Shown: positions 12,228-22,892 of the stretch, piece after piece | How positions within the stretch are numbered: position 1 is the first letter of the stretch | Layout: each line of letters opens with the position of its first letter | From: Avena insularis | Lineage: Eukaryota; Streptophyta; Magnoliopsida; Poales; Poaceae | Direction of reading: 5' to 3' | NCBI GenBank assembly: GCA_023614405.1 | Contig: CM042688.1 | Span: 383,333,331-383,397,330 of the forward strand | DNA: 64,000 nt | Notes under the pieces: generated by a model | What the model saw: the letters and a program-made list of their open reading frames with translations, nothing else | What the model was told of the DNA's origin: nothing | Databases searched by the model: none | Position numbers and translations under genes: made by a program

Positions 12228-13022
12228 GATCCACCAGAGTCATTCATGTGTGTTCTTTTCAAAAACCACAACTAGAGTCGTTGCATGTGTGTTCTTTTCA
12301 TAAATCACAACTAGAGTCATTGCATGTGTGTTCTTTTCATAAACCACATGGATCCACAAGAGTTATTGCATGTGTGTTCTTTTCATAAACCACATGGATC
12401 CACCAGAGTCATTGCATGTGTGTTATTTTCATAAACCACATGGATCCACCAGAGTCATTGCATGTGTGTTATTTTCATAAACCACAACTAGGTTCATTGC
12501 ATGTGTGTTCTTTTCATAAATCACAACAAGAGTTAGTGATTGTTTGCTTTTCATAAACCAAAACTAGAGTTCATTGCATGTGTGTTCTTTTGATAAACCA
12601 CATGGATCCACTAGAGTTCATTGCATGTGTTATTTTCATAAACCACATGGATCCACTAGAGTTCACTGCATGTGTGTTCTTTTCATAAACCACAAATAGA
12701 GTCTTAGTAGGAGTGTTCTTTTCATAAACCACAACTAGAGTCATTGCATGCGTGTTCTTTTCATAAACCACATGGATCCACTAGAGTCATTGCATGTGTT
12801 CTTTTCATAAACCACAACTAGAGTCATTGCATGTGTGTTCTTTTCATAAACCACAACTAGAGTCATTGCATGTGTGTTCTTTTCATAAATCACATGGATC
12901 TTCTAGAGTTCATTGCATGTGTGTTCTTTTCATAAACCACATGTATGCACTAGAGTCATTGCATGTGTGTTCTTTTCATAAACCACATGGATCCACCAGA
13001 GTCATTGCATGTGTGTTATTTT

Positions 13023-13402
13023 CATAAACCACATGGATCCACTAGAGTCATTGCATGTGTGTTATTTTCATAAACCACAACTAGATTCATTGCATGTGTG
13101 TTCTTTTTATAAATCACAACTAGAGTTAGTGCTTGTTTGTGCTTTTCATAAACCAAAACTAGATTTCCTTGCATGTGTGTTCTTTTTATAAACCACATGG
13201 ATCGACTAGAGTTCATTGCATGTGTGTTATTTTCATAAACCACATGGATCCACTAGAGTTCACTTCATGTGTGTTATTTTCATAAACTACAAATAGAGTC
13301 ATAGTAGGAGTGTTCTTTTCATAAACCACAACTAGAGTTCATTGCTTGTGTTTCTTTTCATAAACCTCATGGATCAACTAGAGTCATTGCATGTGTTCTT
13401 TT
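13023..13402. repeat. 380-bp optional module (unit 6)
   Basis: This copy has the same GATTTCCTTGC change (about 13,164) as the module in unit 5 and is the same length. No indel is seen inside it, although small indels follow soon after it. Confidence 0.87.
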
Positions 13403-14723
13403 CATAAACCACATGGATCCACTAGAGTCATTGCATGTGTGTTCTTTCCATAAACCACAACTAGAGTCATTGCATCTGTGTTCTTTTCATAAACCACAAT
13501 TAGAGTCATTGCATGTGTTCTTTTCATTAACCACAACTAGAGTCCATTGCAAATGTGTTCTTTTCATAAACCACATGGATCTACTAGAGTTCATTGCATG
13601 TGTGTTCTTTTCATAAACCACATGGATCCACTAGAGTTAATTGCATATGTGTTCTTTTCATAAACCACATCTAGTGTCATTGCATGTGTGTTCTTTCCAT
13701 AAACCACAACTAGAGTTCATTGTAGGTGTGTTATTTTTATAAACCACATAATCCACCGTAGTCATCGCATGTGTTTTTTTCATAAACCACAACTAGAGTC
13801 ATTGGATGTGGTTTCTTTCATAAACCACATGGATCCACTAGTGCCATTGCATGTGTGTTCTTTTCATAACCCACAGCTAGAGTCATTTCATGTGTTCTTT
13901 TCATAAACCACATTGATCCACCAGAGTCATTGCATGTGTGTTATTTTCATAAACCACATGGATCCACCGGAGTCATTGCATGTGTGTTGTTTTCATAAAC
14001 TACAACTAGAGTCATTACATGTGTGTTCTTTTCATGAACCACAACTAGAGTCATTGCATGTGTGTTCTTTTCATAAACCACATGGATCCACCAATGTCAT
14101 TGAATGTGTGTTCTTTTCATTAAAAACATGGATCCACCAGAGTTATTCCATGTGTGTTGTTTTCATAAACTACATGGATCCACCAGAGTCATTGCATGTG
14201 TGTGTGTTCTTTCATAAACCACATGTATCCACTAGAGTCATTGCATGTGTGTTATTTTCATAAAACACAACTAGATTCATTCCATGTGTGTTCTTTTCAT
14301 AAACCACAACTAGAGTCATTGCATGTGGTTTCTTTTCATAAACCACATGGATCCACCAGTGTCATTGCGTGTGTGTTCTTTTCATAAACCACAGCTAGAG
14401 TCATTGCATGTATGGTCTTTTCATAAACCACATTGATCCACCAGAGTCATTGCATGTGTGTTATTTTCATCAACCACATGGATCCACCAGAGTCATTGCA
14501 TGTGTGTTCTTTTCATAAACCACAACAAGAGTCATTGCATGTGTGCTCTTTTCATAAACCACAACTAGAGTCATTTCATGTGTGTTCTTTTCATAAACCA
14601 CATGGATCTACTAGAGTTCATTGCATATGTTTTCTTTTCATAAACCACATGGATCCACTAAACTTAATTGCATATGTGTTCTTTTCATAAACCACATCTA
14701 GTGTCATTTCATGTGTGTTCTTT

Positions 14724-16950
14724 CATTGTATGTGTGTTGTTTTCTTAAACCACATGGATCCACTAGAGTCATTGCATGTGTGTCCTTTTCATCAACCACA
14801 ACTAGAGTCATTGCATGTGGTTTATTTTCATAAACCACATGGATCCACCAGAGTCATTCATGTGTGTTCTTTTCAAAACCACAACTAGAGTCGCATGTAT
14901 GTGTTCTTTTCATAAAGCACAACTAGAGTCATTGCATGTGTTCTTTTCATAAACCACATGGATCCACAAGAGTTATTGCATGTGTTCTTTTCATAAACCA
15001 CATGGATCCACCAGAGTCATTGCATGTGTTATTTTCATAAACCACATGGATCCACCAGAGTCATTGCATGTGTGTTATTTTCATAAACCACAACTAGGTT
15101 CATTGCATGTGTGTTCTTTTCATAAATCACAACAAGAGTTAGTGCTTGTTTGTGCTTTTCATAAACCAAAACTAGAGTTCATTGCATGTGTGTTCTTTTG
15201 ATAAACCACATGGATCCACTAGAGTTCATTGCATTTGTGTTATTTTCATAAACCACATGGATCCACTAGAGTTCACTGCATGTGTGTTCTTTTCATAAAC
15301 CACAAATAGAGTCTTAGTAGGAGTGTTCTTTTCATAAACCACAACTAGAGTCATTGCATGCGTGTTCTTTTCATAAACCACATGGATCCACTAGAGTCAT
15401 TGCATGTGTTCTTTTCATAAACCACAACTAGAGTCATTGCATGTGTGTTCTTTTCATAAACCACAACTAGAGTCATTGCATGTGTGTTCTTTTCATAAAT
15501 CACATGGATCTTCTAGAGTTCATTGCATGTGTGTTCTTTTCATAAACCACATGTATCAACTAGAGTCATTGCATGTGTGTTCTTTTCATAAACCACATGG
15601 ATCCACCAGAGTCATTGCATGTGTGTTATTTTCATAAACCACATGGATCCACTAGAGTCATTGCATGTGTGTTCTTTCCATAAACCACAACTAGAGTCAT
15701 TGCATCTGTGTTCTTTTCATAAACCACAATTAGAGTCATTGCATGTGTGTTCTTTTCATAAACCACAACTAGAGTCCATTGCAAATGTGTTCTTTTCATA
15801 AACCACATGGATCTACTAGAGTTCATTGCATGTGTGTTCTTTTCATAAACCACATGGATCCACTAGAGTTAATTGCATATGTGTTCTTTTCATAAACCAC
15901 ATCTAGTGTCATTGCATGTGTGTTCTTTTCATAAACCACAACTAGAGTTCATTGTAGGTGTGTTATTTTTATAAACCACGAATCCACCGAGTCATCGCAT
16001 GTGTTCTTTTCATAAACCACAACTAGAGTCATTGGATGTGGTTTCTTTTCATAAACCACATGGATCCACCAGTGCCATTGCATGTGTGTTCTTTTCATAA
16101 CCCACAGCTAGAGTCATTTCATGTGTGTTCTTTTCATAAACCACATTGATCCACCAGAGTCATTGCATGTGTTATTTTCATAAACCACATGGATCCACCG
16201 AGTCATTGCATGTGTGTTGTTTCATAAACTACAACTAGAGTCATTACATGTGTGTTCTTTTCATGAACCACAACTAGAGTCATTGCATGTGTGTTCTTTT
16301 CATAAACCACATGGATCCACCAATGTCATTGAATGTGTGTTCTTTTCATTAAAAACATGGATCCACCAGAGTTATTCCATGTGTGTTCTTTTCATAAACT
16401 ACATGGATCCACCAGAGTCATTGCATGTGTGTTCTTTTCATAAACCACATGGATCCACTAGAGTCATTGCATGTGTGTTATTTTCATAAAACACAACTAG
16501 ATTCATTCCATGTGTGTTCTTTTCATAAACCACAACTAGAGTCATTGCATGTGGTTTCTTTTCATAAACCACATGGATCCACCAGTGTCATTGCGTGTGT
16601 GTTCTTTTCATAAACCACAGCTAGAGTCATTGCATGTATGGTCTTTTCATAAACCACATTGATCCACCAGAGTCATTGCATGTGTGTTATTTTCATAAAC
16701 CACATGGATCCACCAGAGTCATTGCATGTGTGTTCTTTTCATAAACCACAACAAGAGTCATTGCATGTGTGTTCTTTTCATAAACCACAACTAGAGTCAT
16801 TTCATGTGTGTTCTTTTCATAAACCACATGGATCTACTAGAGTTCATTGCATGTGTTTTCTTTTCATAAACCACATGGATCCACTAAACTTAATTGCATA
16901 TGTGTTCTTTTCATAAACCACATCTAGTGTCATTTCATGTGTGTTCTTTT
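14724..16950. repeat. Domain A unit 7 (short, 2,227 bp)
   Basis: This is a short unit without the 380-bp module. It retains the GTCCATTGCAAATG and GGATCTACTAG monomers (about 15,775-15,830) that are replaced in units 3 and 4. It shares GCATTTGTGTTATT (about 15,229) with units 1 and 3. Small indels cluster at 14,870-15,030 and 15,975-16,230. Confidence 0.88.
14814..14841. other. 28-bp perfect hairpin (unit 7)
   Basis: The arms are unmutated, at offset 90 from the unit start. Indels begin about 35 bp downstream but the hairpin itself is intact. Confidence 0.9.
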
Positions 16951-17040
16951 CATTGTATGTGTGTTGTTTTCTTAAACCACATGGATCCACTAGAGTCATT
17001 GCATGTGTGTCCTTTTCATCAACCACAACTAGAGTCATTG

Positions 17041-17068
17041 CATGTGGTTTATTTTCATAAACCACATG
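17041..17068. other. 28-bp perfect hairpin (unit 8)
   Basis: This is the last copy, in the truncated unit, with arms unmutated and at offset 90. I saw no exact equivalent in domains B, C or D. Confidence 0.9.
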
Positions 17069-17865
17069 GATCCACCAGAGTCATTCATGTGTGTTCTTTT
17101 CAAAAACCACAACTAGAGTCGTTGCATGTGTGTTCTTTTCATAAAGCACAACTAGAGTCATTGCATGTGTGTTATTTTCATAAACCACATGGATCCACAA
17201 GAGTTATTGCATGTGTGTTCTTTTCATAAACCACATGGATCCACCAGAGTTATTGCATGTGTGTTATTTTCATAAACCACATGGATCCACCAGAGTCATT
17301 GCATGTGTGTTATTTTCATAAACCACAACTAGGTTCATTGCATGTGTGTTCTTTTCATAAATCACAACAAGAGTTAGTGCTTGTTTGTGCTTTTCATAAA
17401 CCAAAACTAGAGTTCATTGCATGCGTGTTCTTTTGATAAACCACATGGGTCCACTAGAGTTCATTGCATGTGTGTTATTTTCATAAACCACATGGATCCA
17501 CTAGAGTTCACTGCATGTGTGTTCTTTTCATAAACCACAAATAGAGTCTTAGTAGGAGTGTTCTTTTCATAAACCACAACTAGAATCATTGCATGCGTGT
17601 TCTTTTCATAAACCACATGGATCCACTAGAGTCATTGCATGTGTTCTTTTCATAAACCACAACTAGAGTCATTGCATGTGTGTTCTTTTCATAAACCACA
17701 ACTAGAGTCATTGCATGTGTGTTCTTTTCTTAAATCACATGGATCTTCTAGAGTTCATTGCATGTGTGTTCTTTTCATAAACCACATGTATCCACTAGAG
17801 TCATTGCATGTGTTCTTTTCATAAACCACATGGATCCACCAGAGTCATTGCATGTGTGTTATTTT

Positions 17866-18245
17866 CATAAACCACATGGATCCACTAGAGTCATTGCATG
17901 TGTGTTATTTTCATAAACCACAACTAGATTCATTGCATGTGTGTTCTTTTTATAAATCACAACTAGATTTAGTGCTTGTTTGTGCTTTTCATAAACCAAA
18001 ACTAGATTTCATTGCATGTGTGTTCTTTTTATAAACCACATGGATCGACTAGAGTTCATTGCATGTGTGTTATTTTCATAAACCACATGGATCCACTAGA
18101 GTTCACTTCATGTGTGTTATTTTCATAAACTACAAATAGAGTCATAGTAGGAGTGTTCTTTTCATAAACCACAACTAGAGTTCATTGCTTGTGTTTCTTT
18201 TCATAAACCTCATGGATCAACTAGAGTCATTGCATGTGTTCTTTT
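17866..18245. repeat. 380-bp optional module (unit 8)
   Basis: This copy has GATTTCATTGC as in unit 2 rather than the CTTGC change of units 5 and 6, and a private ACTAGATTTAGTGC change (about 17,961). It groups with unit 2. Confidence 0.87.
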
Positions 18246-18790
18246 CATAAACCACATGGATCCACTAGAGTCATTGCATGTGTGTTCTTTCCATAAACCA
18301 CAACTAGAGTCATTGCATCTGTGTTCTTTTCATAAACCACAATTAGAGTCATTGCATGTGTGTTCTTTTCATAAACCACAACTAGAGTCCATTGCAAATG
18401 TGTTCTTTTCATAAACCACATGGATCTACTAGAGTTCATTGCATGTGTGTTCTTTTCATAAACCACATGGATCCACTAGAGTTAATTGCATATGTGTTCT
18501 TTTCATAAACCACATCTAGTGTCATTGCATGTGTGTTCTTTTCATAAACCACAACTAGAGTTCATTGTAGGTGTGTTATTTTTATAAACCACACGAATCC
18601 ACCAGAGTCATCGCATGTCTGTTCTTTTCATAAACCACAACTAGAGTCATTGGATGTGGTTTCTTTTCATAAACCACATGGATCCACCAGTGCCATTGCA
18701 TGTGTGTTCTTTTCATAACCCACAGCTAGAGTCATTTCATGTGTGTTCTTTTCATAAACCACATTGATCCACCAGAGTCATTGCATGTGT

Positions 18791-19849
18791 GTTGTTTTCG
18801 TAAACCACATGGATCCAGCAGAGTCATTGCAAGTGTGTTCTTTTCATAAACCACATGGATCCACCAGTGTCATTGCATGTGTGTTGTTTTCATAAACCAC
18901 AACTAGAGTCATTGCAAGTGTGTTCTTTTCATAAACCACATGGATCCACCAGTGTCATTGCATGTTTGTTCTTTTCATAAACCACAGCTAGATTCATTGC
19001 ATATGTGTTCTTTTCATAAACCACATGGATCTACCAGAGTCATTGCATGTGTGTTCTTTTCATAAACTACATGAATCCACCAGAGTCATTGCATATGTGT
19101 TCTTTTCATAAACCACAACTAGACTCATTGCATTTGTGTTATTTTCATAAACCACAACAAGAGTGATTGTGTTCTTTTTATAAACCACAAGCAGAGTTCA
19201 TTGCATGTGTGTTCTTTTCATAAACCACATGGATCTACTAGAGTGCATTGAATGTGTGTTTTTTTCATAAACCACATGGATCCACTAGAGTTCATTGCAT
19301 GTGTGTTCTTTTGATAAACCACATCTAGAGTCATTGCATGTGTGTTCTTTTCATAAACCACAACTAGAGTTTATTGCATGTGTGTTCTTTTCATAAACCA
19401 CAACTAGAGTCATTGCATGTGTGTTCTTTTCATAAACCACATGGATCCACCAGTGTCATTGCATGTGTGTTCTTTTCATAAACCACAACTAGAGTCATTT
19501 CATGTGTGTTCTTTTCAAAAACCACACGGATCCACCAGAGTCTTTGCATGTGTGTTCTTTTCATAAACCACATGGATCCACGAGTGTTAATGCATGTGTG
19601 TTCTTTTCATAAACCACAACTAGAGTCATAACATGTGTGTTCTTTTCATAAACCACAACTGGAGTCATTTCATGTGTATTCTTTTCATAAACCACATGGA
19701 TCCACTAGAGTTCATTGCGTGTGTGTTCTTTTCATAAACGACAACTAGAGTCTTTGCATGTGTGTTCTTTTCATAAACCACAACTAGAGTTCATTGCATG
19801 TGTGTTATTTTCATAAACCACATGGATCCACCAGAGTGATTGCATGTGT
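18791..19849. repeat. 1,059-bp tandem duplication, copy 1
   Basis: It begins with GTTGTTTTCGTAAACC and CATTGCAAGTG monomers and contains the short junction monomer GAGTGATTGTGTTCTTTTTA at 19,161. The same landmarks return 1,059 bp later, and late landmarks (CAAAAACCACACGG, GTCTTTGCATG) return at 1,065 bp, so a few bases were gained in copy 2. Confidence 0.87.
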
Positions 19850-20898
19850 GTTGTTTTCATAAACCACATGGATCCACCAGAGTCATTGCAAGTGTGTTCT
19901 TTTCATAAACCACATGGATCCACCAGTGTCATTGCATGTGTGTTGTTTTCATAAACCACAACTAGAGTCATTGCAAGTGTGTTCTTTTCATAAACCACAT
20001 GGATCCACCAGTGTCATTGCATGTGTGTTCTTTTCATAAACCACAGCTAGATTCATTGCATGTGTGTTCTTTTCATAAACCACATGGATCCACCAGAGTC
20101 ATTGCATGTGTGTTCTTTTCATAAACTACATGAATTCACCAGAGTCATTGCATATGTGTTCTTTTCATAAACCACAACTAGACTCATTGCATTTGTGTTA
20201 TTTTCATAAACCACAACAAGAGTGATTGTGTTCTTTTTATAAACCACAAGTAGAGTTCATTGCATGTGTGTTATTTTCATAAATCACATGGATCTACTAG
20301 AGTGCATTGAATGTGTGTTCTTTTCATAAACCACATGGATCCAATAGAGTTCATTGCATGTGTGTTCTTTTGATAAACCACATTTAGAGTCATTGCATGT
20401 GTGTTCTTTTCATAAACCACAACTAGAGTCATTGCATGTGTGTTCTTTTCATAAACCACAACTAGAGTTCATTGCATGTGTGTTCTTTTCATAAACCACA
20501 TGGATCCACCAGAGTGATTGCATGTGTGTTTTTTCATAAACCACATGGATCCACCAGAGTCATTTCATGTGTGTTCTTTTCAAAAACCACACGGATCCAC
20601 CAGAGTCATTGCATGTGTGTTCTTTTCATAAACCACGTGGATCCACAAGTGTCAATGCATGTGTGTTCTTTTCATAAACCACAACTAGAGTCATAACATG
20701 TGTGTTCTTTTCATAAACCACAACTAGAGTCATTTCATGTGTGTTCTTTTCATAAACCACATGGATCCACTAGAGTTCATTGCGTGTGTGTTCTTTTCAT
20801 AAACGACAACTAGAGTCTTTGCATGTGTGTTCTTTTCATAAACCACAACTAGAGTTCATTGCATGTGTGTTCTTTTCATAAACCACATGGATCCACCA
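19850..20898. repeat. 1,059-bp tandem duplication, copy 2
   Basis: This copy follows copy 1 monomer by monomer (GAGTGATTGTG at 20,220, CAAAAACCACACGG at 20,581, ACGACAACTAGAGTCTTTG at about 20,804). Small differences include ATGAATTCACC (about 20,131) against ATGAATCCACC in copy 1. Confidence 0.86.
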
Positions 20899-21895
20899 GA
20901 GTGATTGCATGTGTGTTCTTTTCAAAAATCACATGGATCCACTAGAGTGATTTCATGTGTGTTCTTTTAATAAACCACATGGATCCACCAGTGTCTTTGT
21001 ATGTGTGTTCATTTCATAAACCACAACTAGAGACATTGCATGCGTGTTCTTTTCATAAAGCACATGGATCCACCAGTGTCATTGCATGTGTGTTCTTTTC
21101 ATAAACCACAACTAGATTCATTGCATGTGTGTTCTTTTCATAAACCACATGGATCCACTAGAGTCATTGTATGTGTGTTCTTTTCATAAACCACATGGAA
21201 CCACGAGAGCCATTTCATGTGTGTTCTTTTCATAAACCACAACTAGAGTCATTGCATGTGTGTTCTTTTCATAAACCACATGAATCTACTAGAGTTTACT
21301 GCATGTGTGTTCTTTTCATAAACCACATGGATCCACTAGGGTTCATTGCATATGTGTTCTTTTCATAAACCATATCTAGAGTCATTGCATGTGTGTTCTT
21401 TTCATATACCACAGTAGAGTTCATTGTATGTGTGTTCTTTTCATAAACCACATGGATCCACCAGAGTCATTGCATGTGTGTTCTTTTCATAAACCACAAC
21501 TAGAGTCATTGCATATGGTTTCTTTTCATAAACCACAAGGATCCACTAGTGTCATTGCATGTGTGTTCTTTTCATAAACCACAGCTAGAGTCATTGCATG
21601 TTTATTCTTTTCATAAACCACATTGATCCACCAAAGTCATTGCATGTGTGTTATTTTCATAAACCACATGGATCCACCAGAGTCATTACATGTGTGTTCT
21701 TTTCATAAACCACAACTCGAGTCATTGCATGTGTGTTCTTTTCATAAACCATAACTAGAGTCATTGCATGTGAGTTCTTTTCATAAACCACATGGATCCA
21801 CCAGTGTCATTGCATGTGTGTTCTTTTCATAAACCACATTGATCCACCAGAGTCATTGCATGTGTGTTCTTTTTATAAACCACATGGATCCACCA
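20899..21895. repeat. 997-bp tandem duplication, copy 1
   Basis: It starts at GAGTGATTGCATG followed by an AAAAATCACATGG monomer and contains GGAACCACGAGAGCC (about 21,188), CATATACCACAGTAGAG (about 21,402) and CATTGATCCACCAAAG monomers. The whole series repeats 997 bp downstream. Confidence 0.88.
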
Positions 21896-22892
21896 GAGTG
21901 ATTGCATGTGTGTTCTTTTCATAAATCACATGGATCCACTAGAGTGATTTCATGTGTGTTCTTTTAATAAACCACATGGATCCACCAGTGTCATTGTATG
22001 TCTGTTCATTTCATAAACCACAACTAGAGACATTGCATGCATGTTCTTTTCATAAAGCACATGGATCCACCAGTGTCATTGCATGTGTGTTCTTTTCATA
22101 AACCACAACTAGATTCATTGCATGTGTGTTCTTTTCATCAACCACATGGATCCACTAGAGTCATTGTATGTGTGTTCTTTTCATAAACCACATGGAACCA
22201 CGAGAGCCATTTCATGTGTGTTCTTTTCATAAACCACAACTAGAGTCATTGCATGTGTGTTCTTTTCATAAACCACATGAATCTACTAGAGTTTACTGCA
22301 TGTGTGTTCTTTTCATAAACCACATGGCTCCACTAGGGTTCATTGCATATGTGTTCTTTTCATAAACCATATCTAGAGTCATTGCATGTGTGTTCTTTTC
22401 ATATACCACAGTAGAGTTCATTTTATGTGTGTTCTTTTCATAAACCACATGGATCCACCAGAGTCATTGCATGTGTGTTCTTTTCATAAACCACAACTAG
22501 AGTCATTGCATATGGTTTCTTTTCATAAACCACATGGATCCACTAGTGTCATTGCATGTGTGTTCTTTTCATAAACCACAGCTAGAGTCATTGCATGTTT
22601 ATTCTTTTCATAAACCACATTGATCCACCAAAGTCATTGCATGTGTGTTATTTTCATAAACCACATGGATCCACCAGAGTCATTACATGTGTGTTCTTTT
22701 CATAAACCACAACTCGAGTCATTGCATGTGTGTTCTTTTCATAAACCACAACTAGAGTCATTGCATGTGAGTTCTTTTCATAAACCACATGGATCCACCA
22801 GTGTCATTGCATGTGTGTTCTTTTCATAAACCACATTGATCCACCAGAGTCATTGCATGTGTGTTCTTTTTATAAACCACATGGATCCACTA
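21896..22892. repeat. 997-bp tandem duplication, copy 2
   Basis: This copy is nearly the same as copy 1. Differences noticed include CATCAACCACATGG (about 22,137), GGCTCCACTAGGG (about 22,326) and GTTCATTTTATG (about 22,417). Confidence 0.88.

Larger units (their letters stand above)
12110..14723. repeat. Domain A unit 6 (long, 2,614 bp)
   Basis: This is a long unit with the 380-bp module at 13023-13402. Its first half matches unit 5, while its end has the CATCAACC variant of units 0 and 2. Several small indels cluster between 13,500 and 14,210 (missing GTG or TT, and an expanded GTGTGTGTG at about 14,199). These could be real or consensus-sequence errors. Confidence 0.88.
1..18790. repeat. 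Domain A: higher-order repeat of about 2.2/2.6 kb
   Basis: A marker monomer lacking most of its core and tail (TTTTCAT joined directly to TGTATGTG) recurs at 290, 2481, 5100, 7297, 9490, 12110, 14724 and 16951. The spacings are 2191, 2619, 2197, 2193, 2620, 2614 and 2227 bp. Between markers the order of short and long monomers and their private variants is the same, which defines a higher-order repeat of roughly 50 (short unit) or 60 (long unit) monomers. Long units differ mainly by a 380-bp module. The domain ends abruptly at about 18,790, where the expected continuation is replaced by domain B monomers with the variant CATTGCAAGTG. Confidence 0.93.
16951..18790. repeat. Domain A unit 8 (long type, truncated at domain boundary)
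   Basis: This is a long-type unit with the 380-bp module at 17866-18245. It shares ACTAGAATCATTG (about 17,580) with unit 2. It stops after about 1,840 bp, in the monomer where other units continue with TTATTTTCATAAACCACATG; here the sequence switches to GTTGTTTTCGTAAACC and domain B. Confidence 0.88.

Noticed and set aside
20966..20980. AATAAA polyadenylation signals
   Set aside because: They arise from a TTTTAATAAACC variant of the core, without any transcript or gene upstream.
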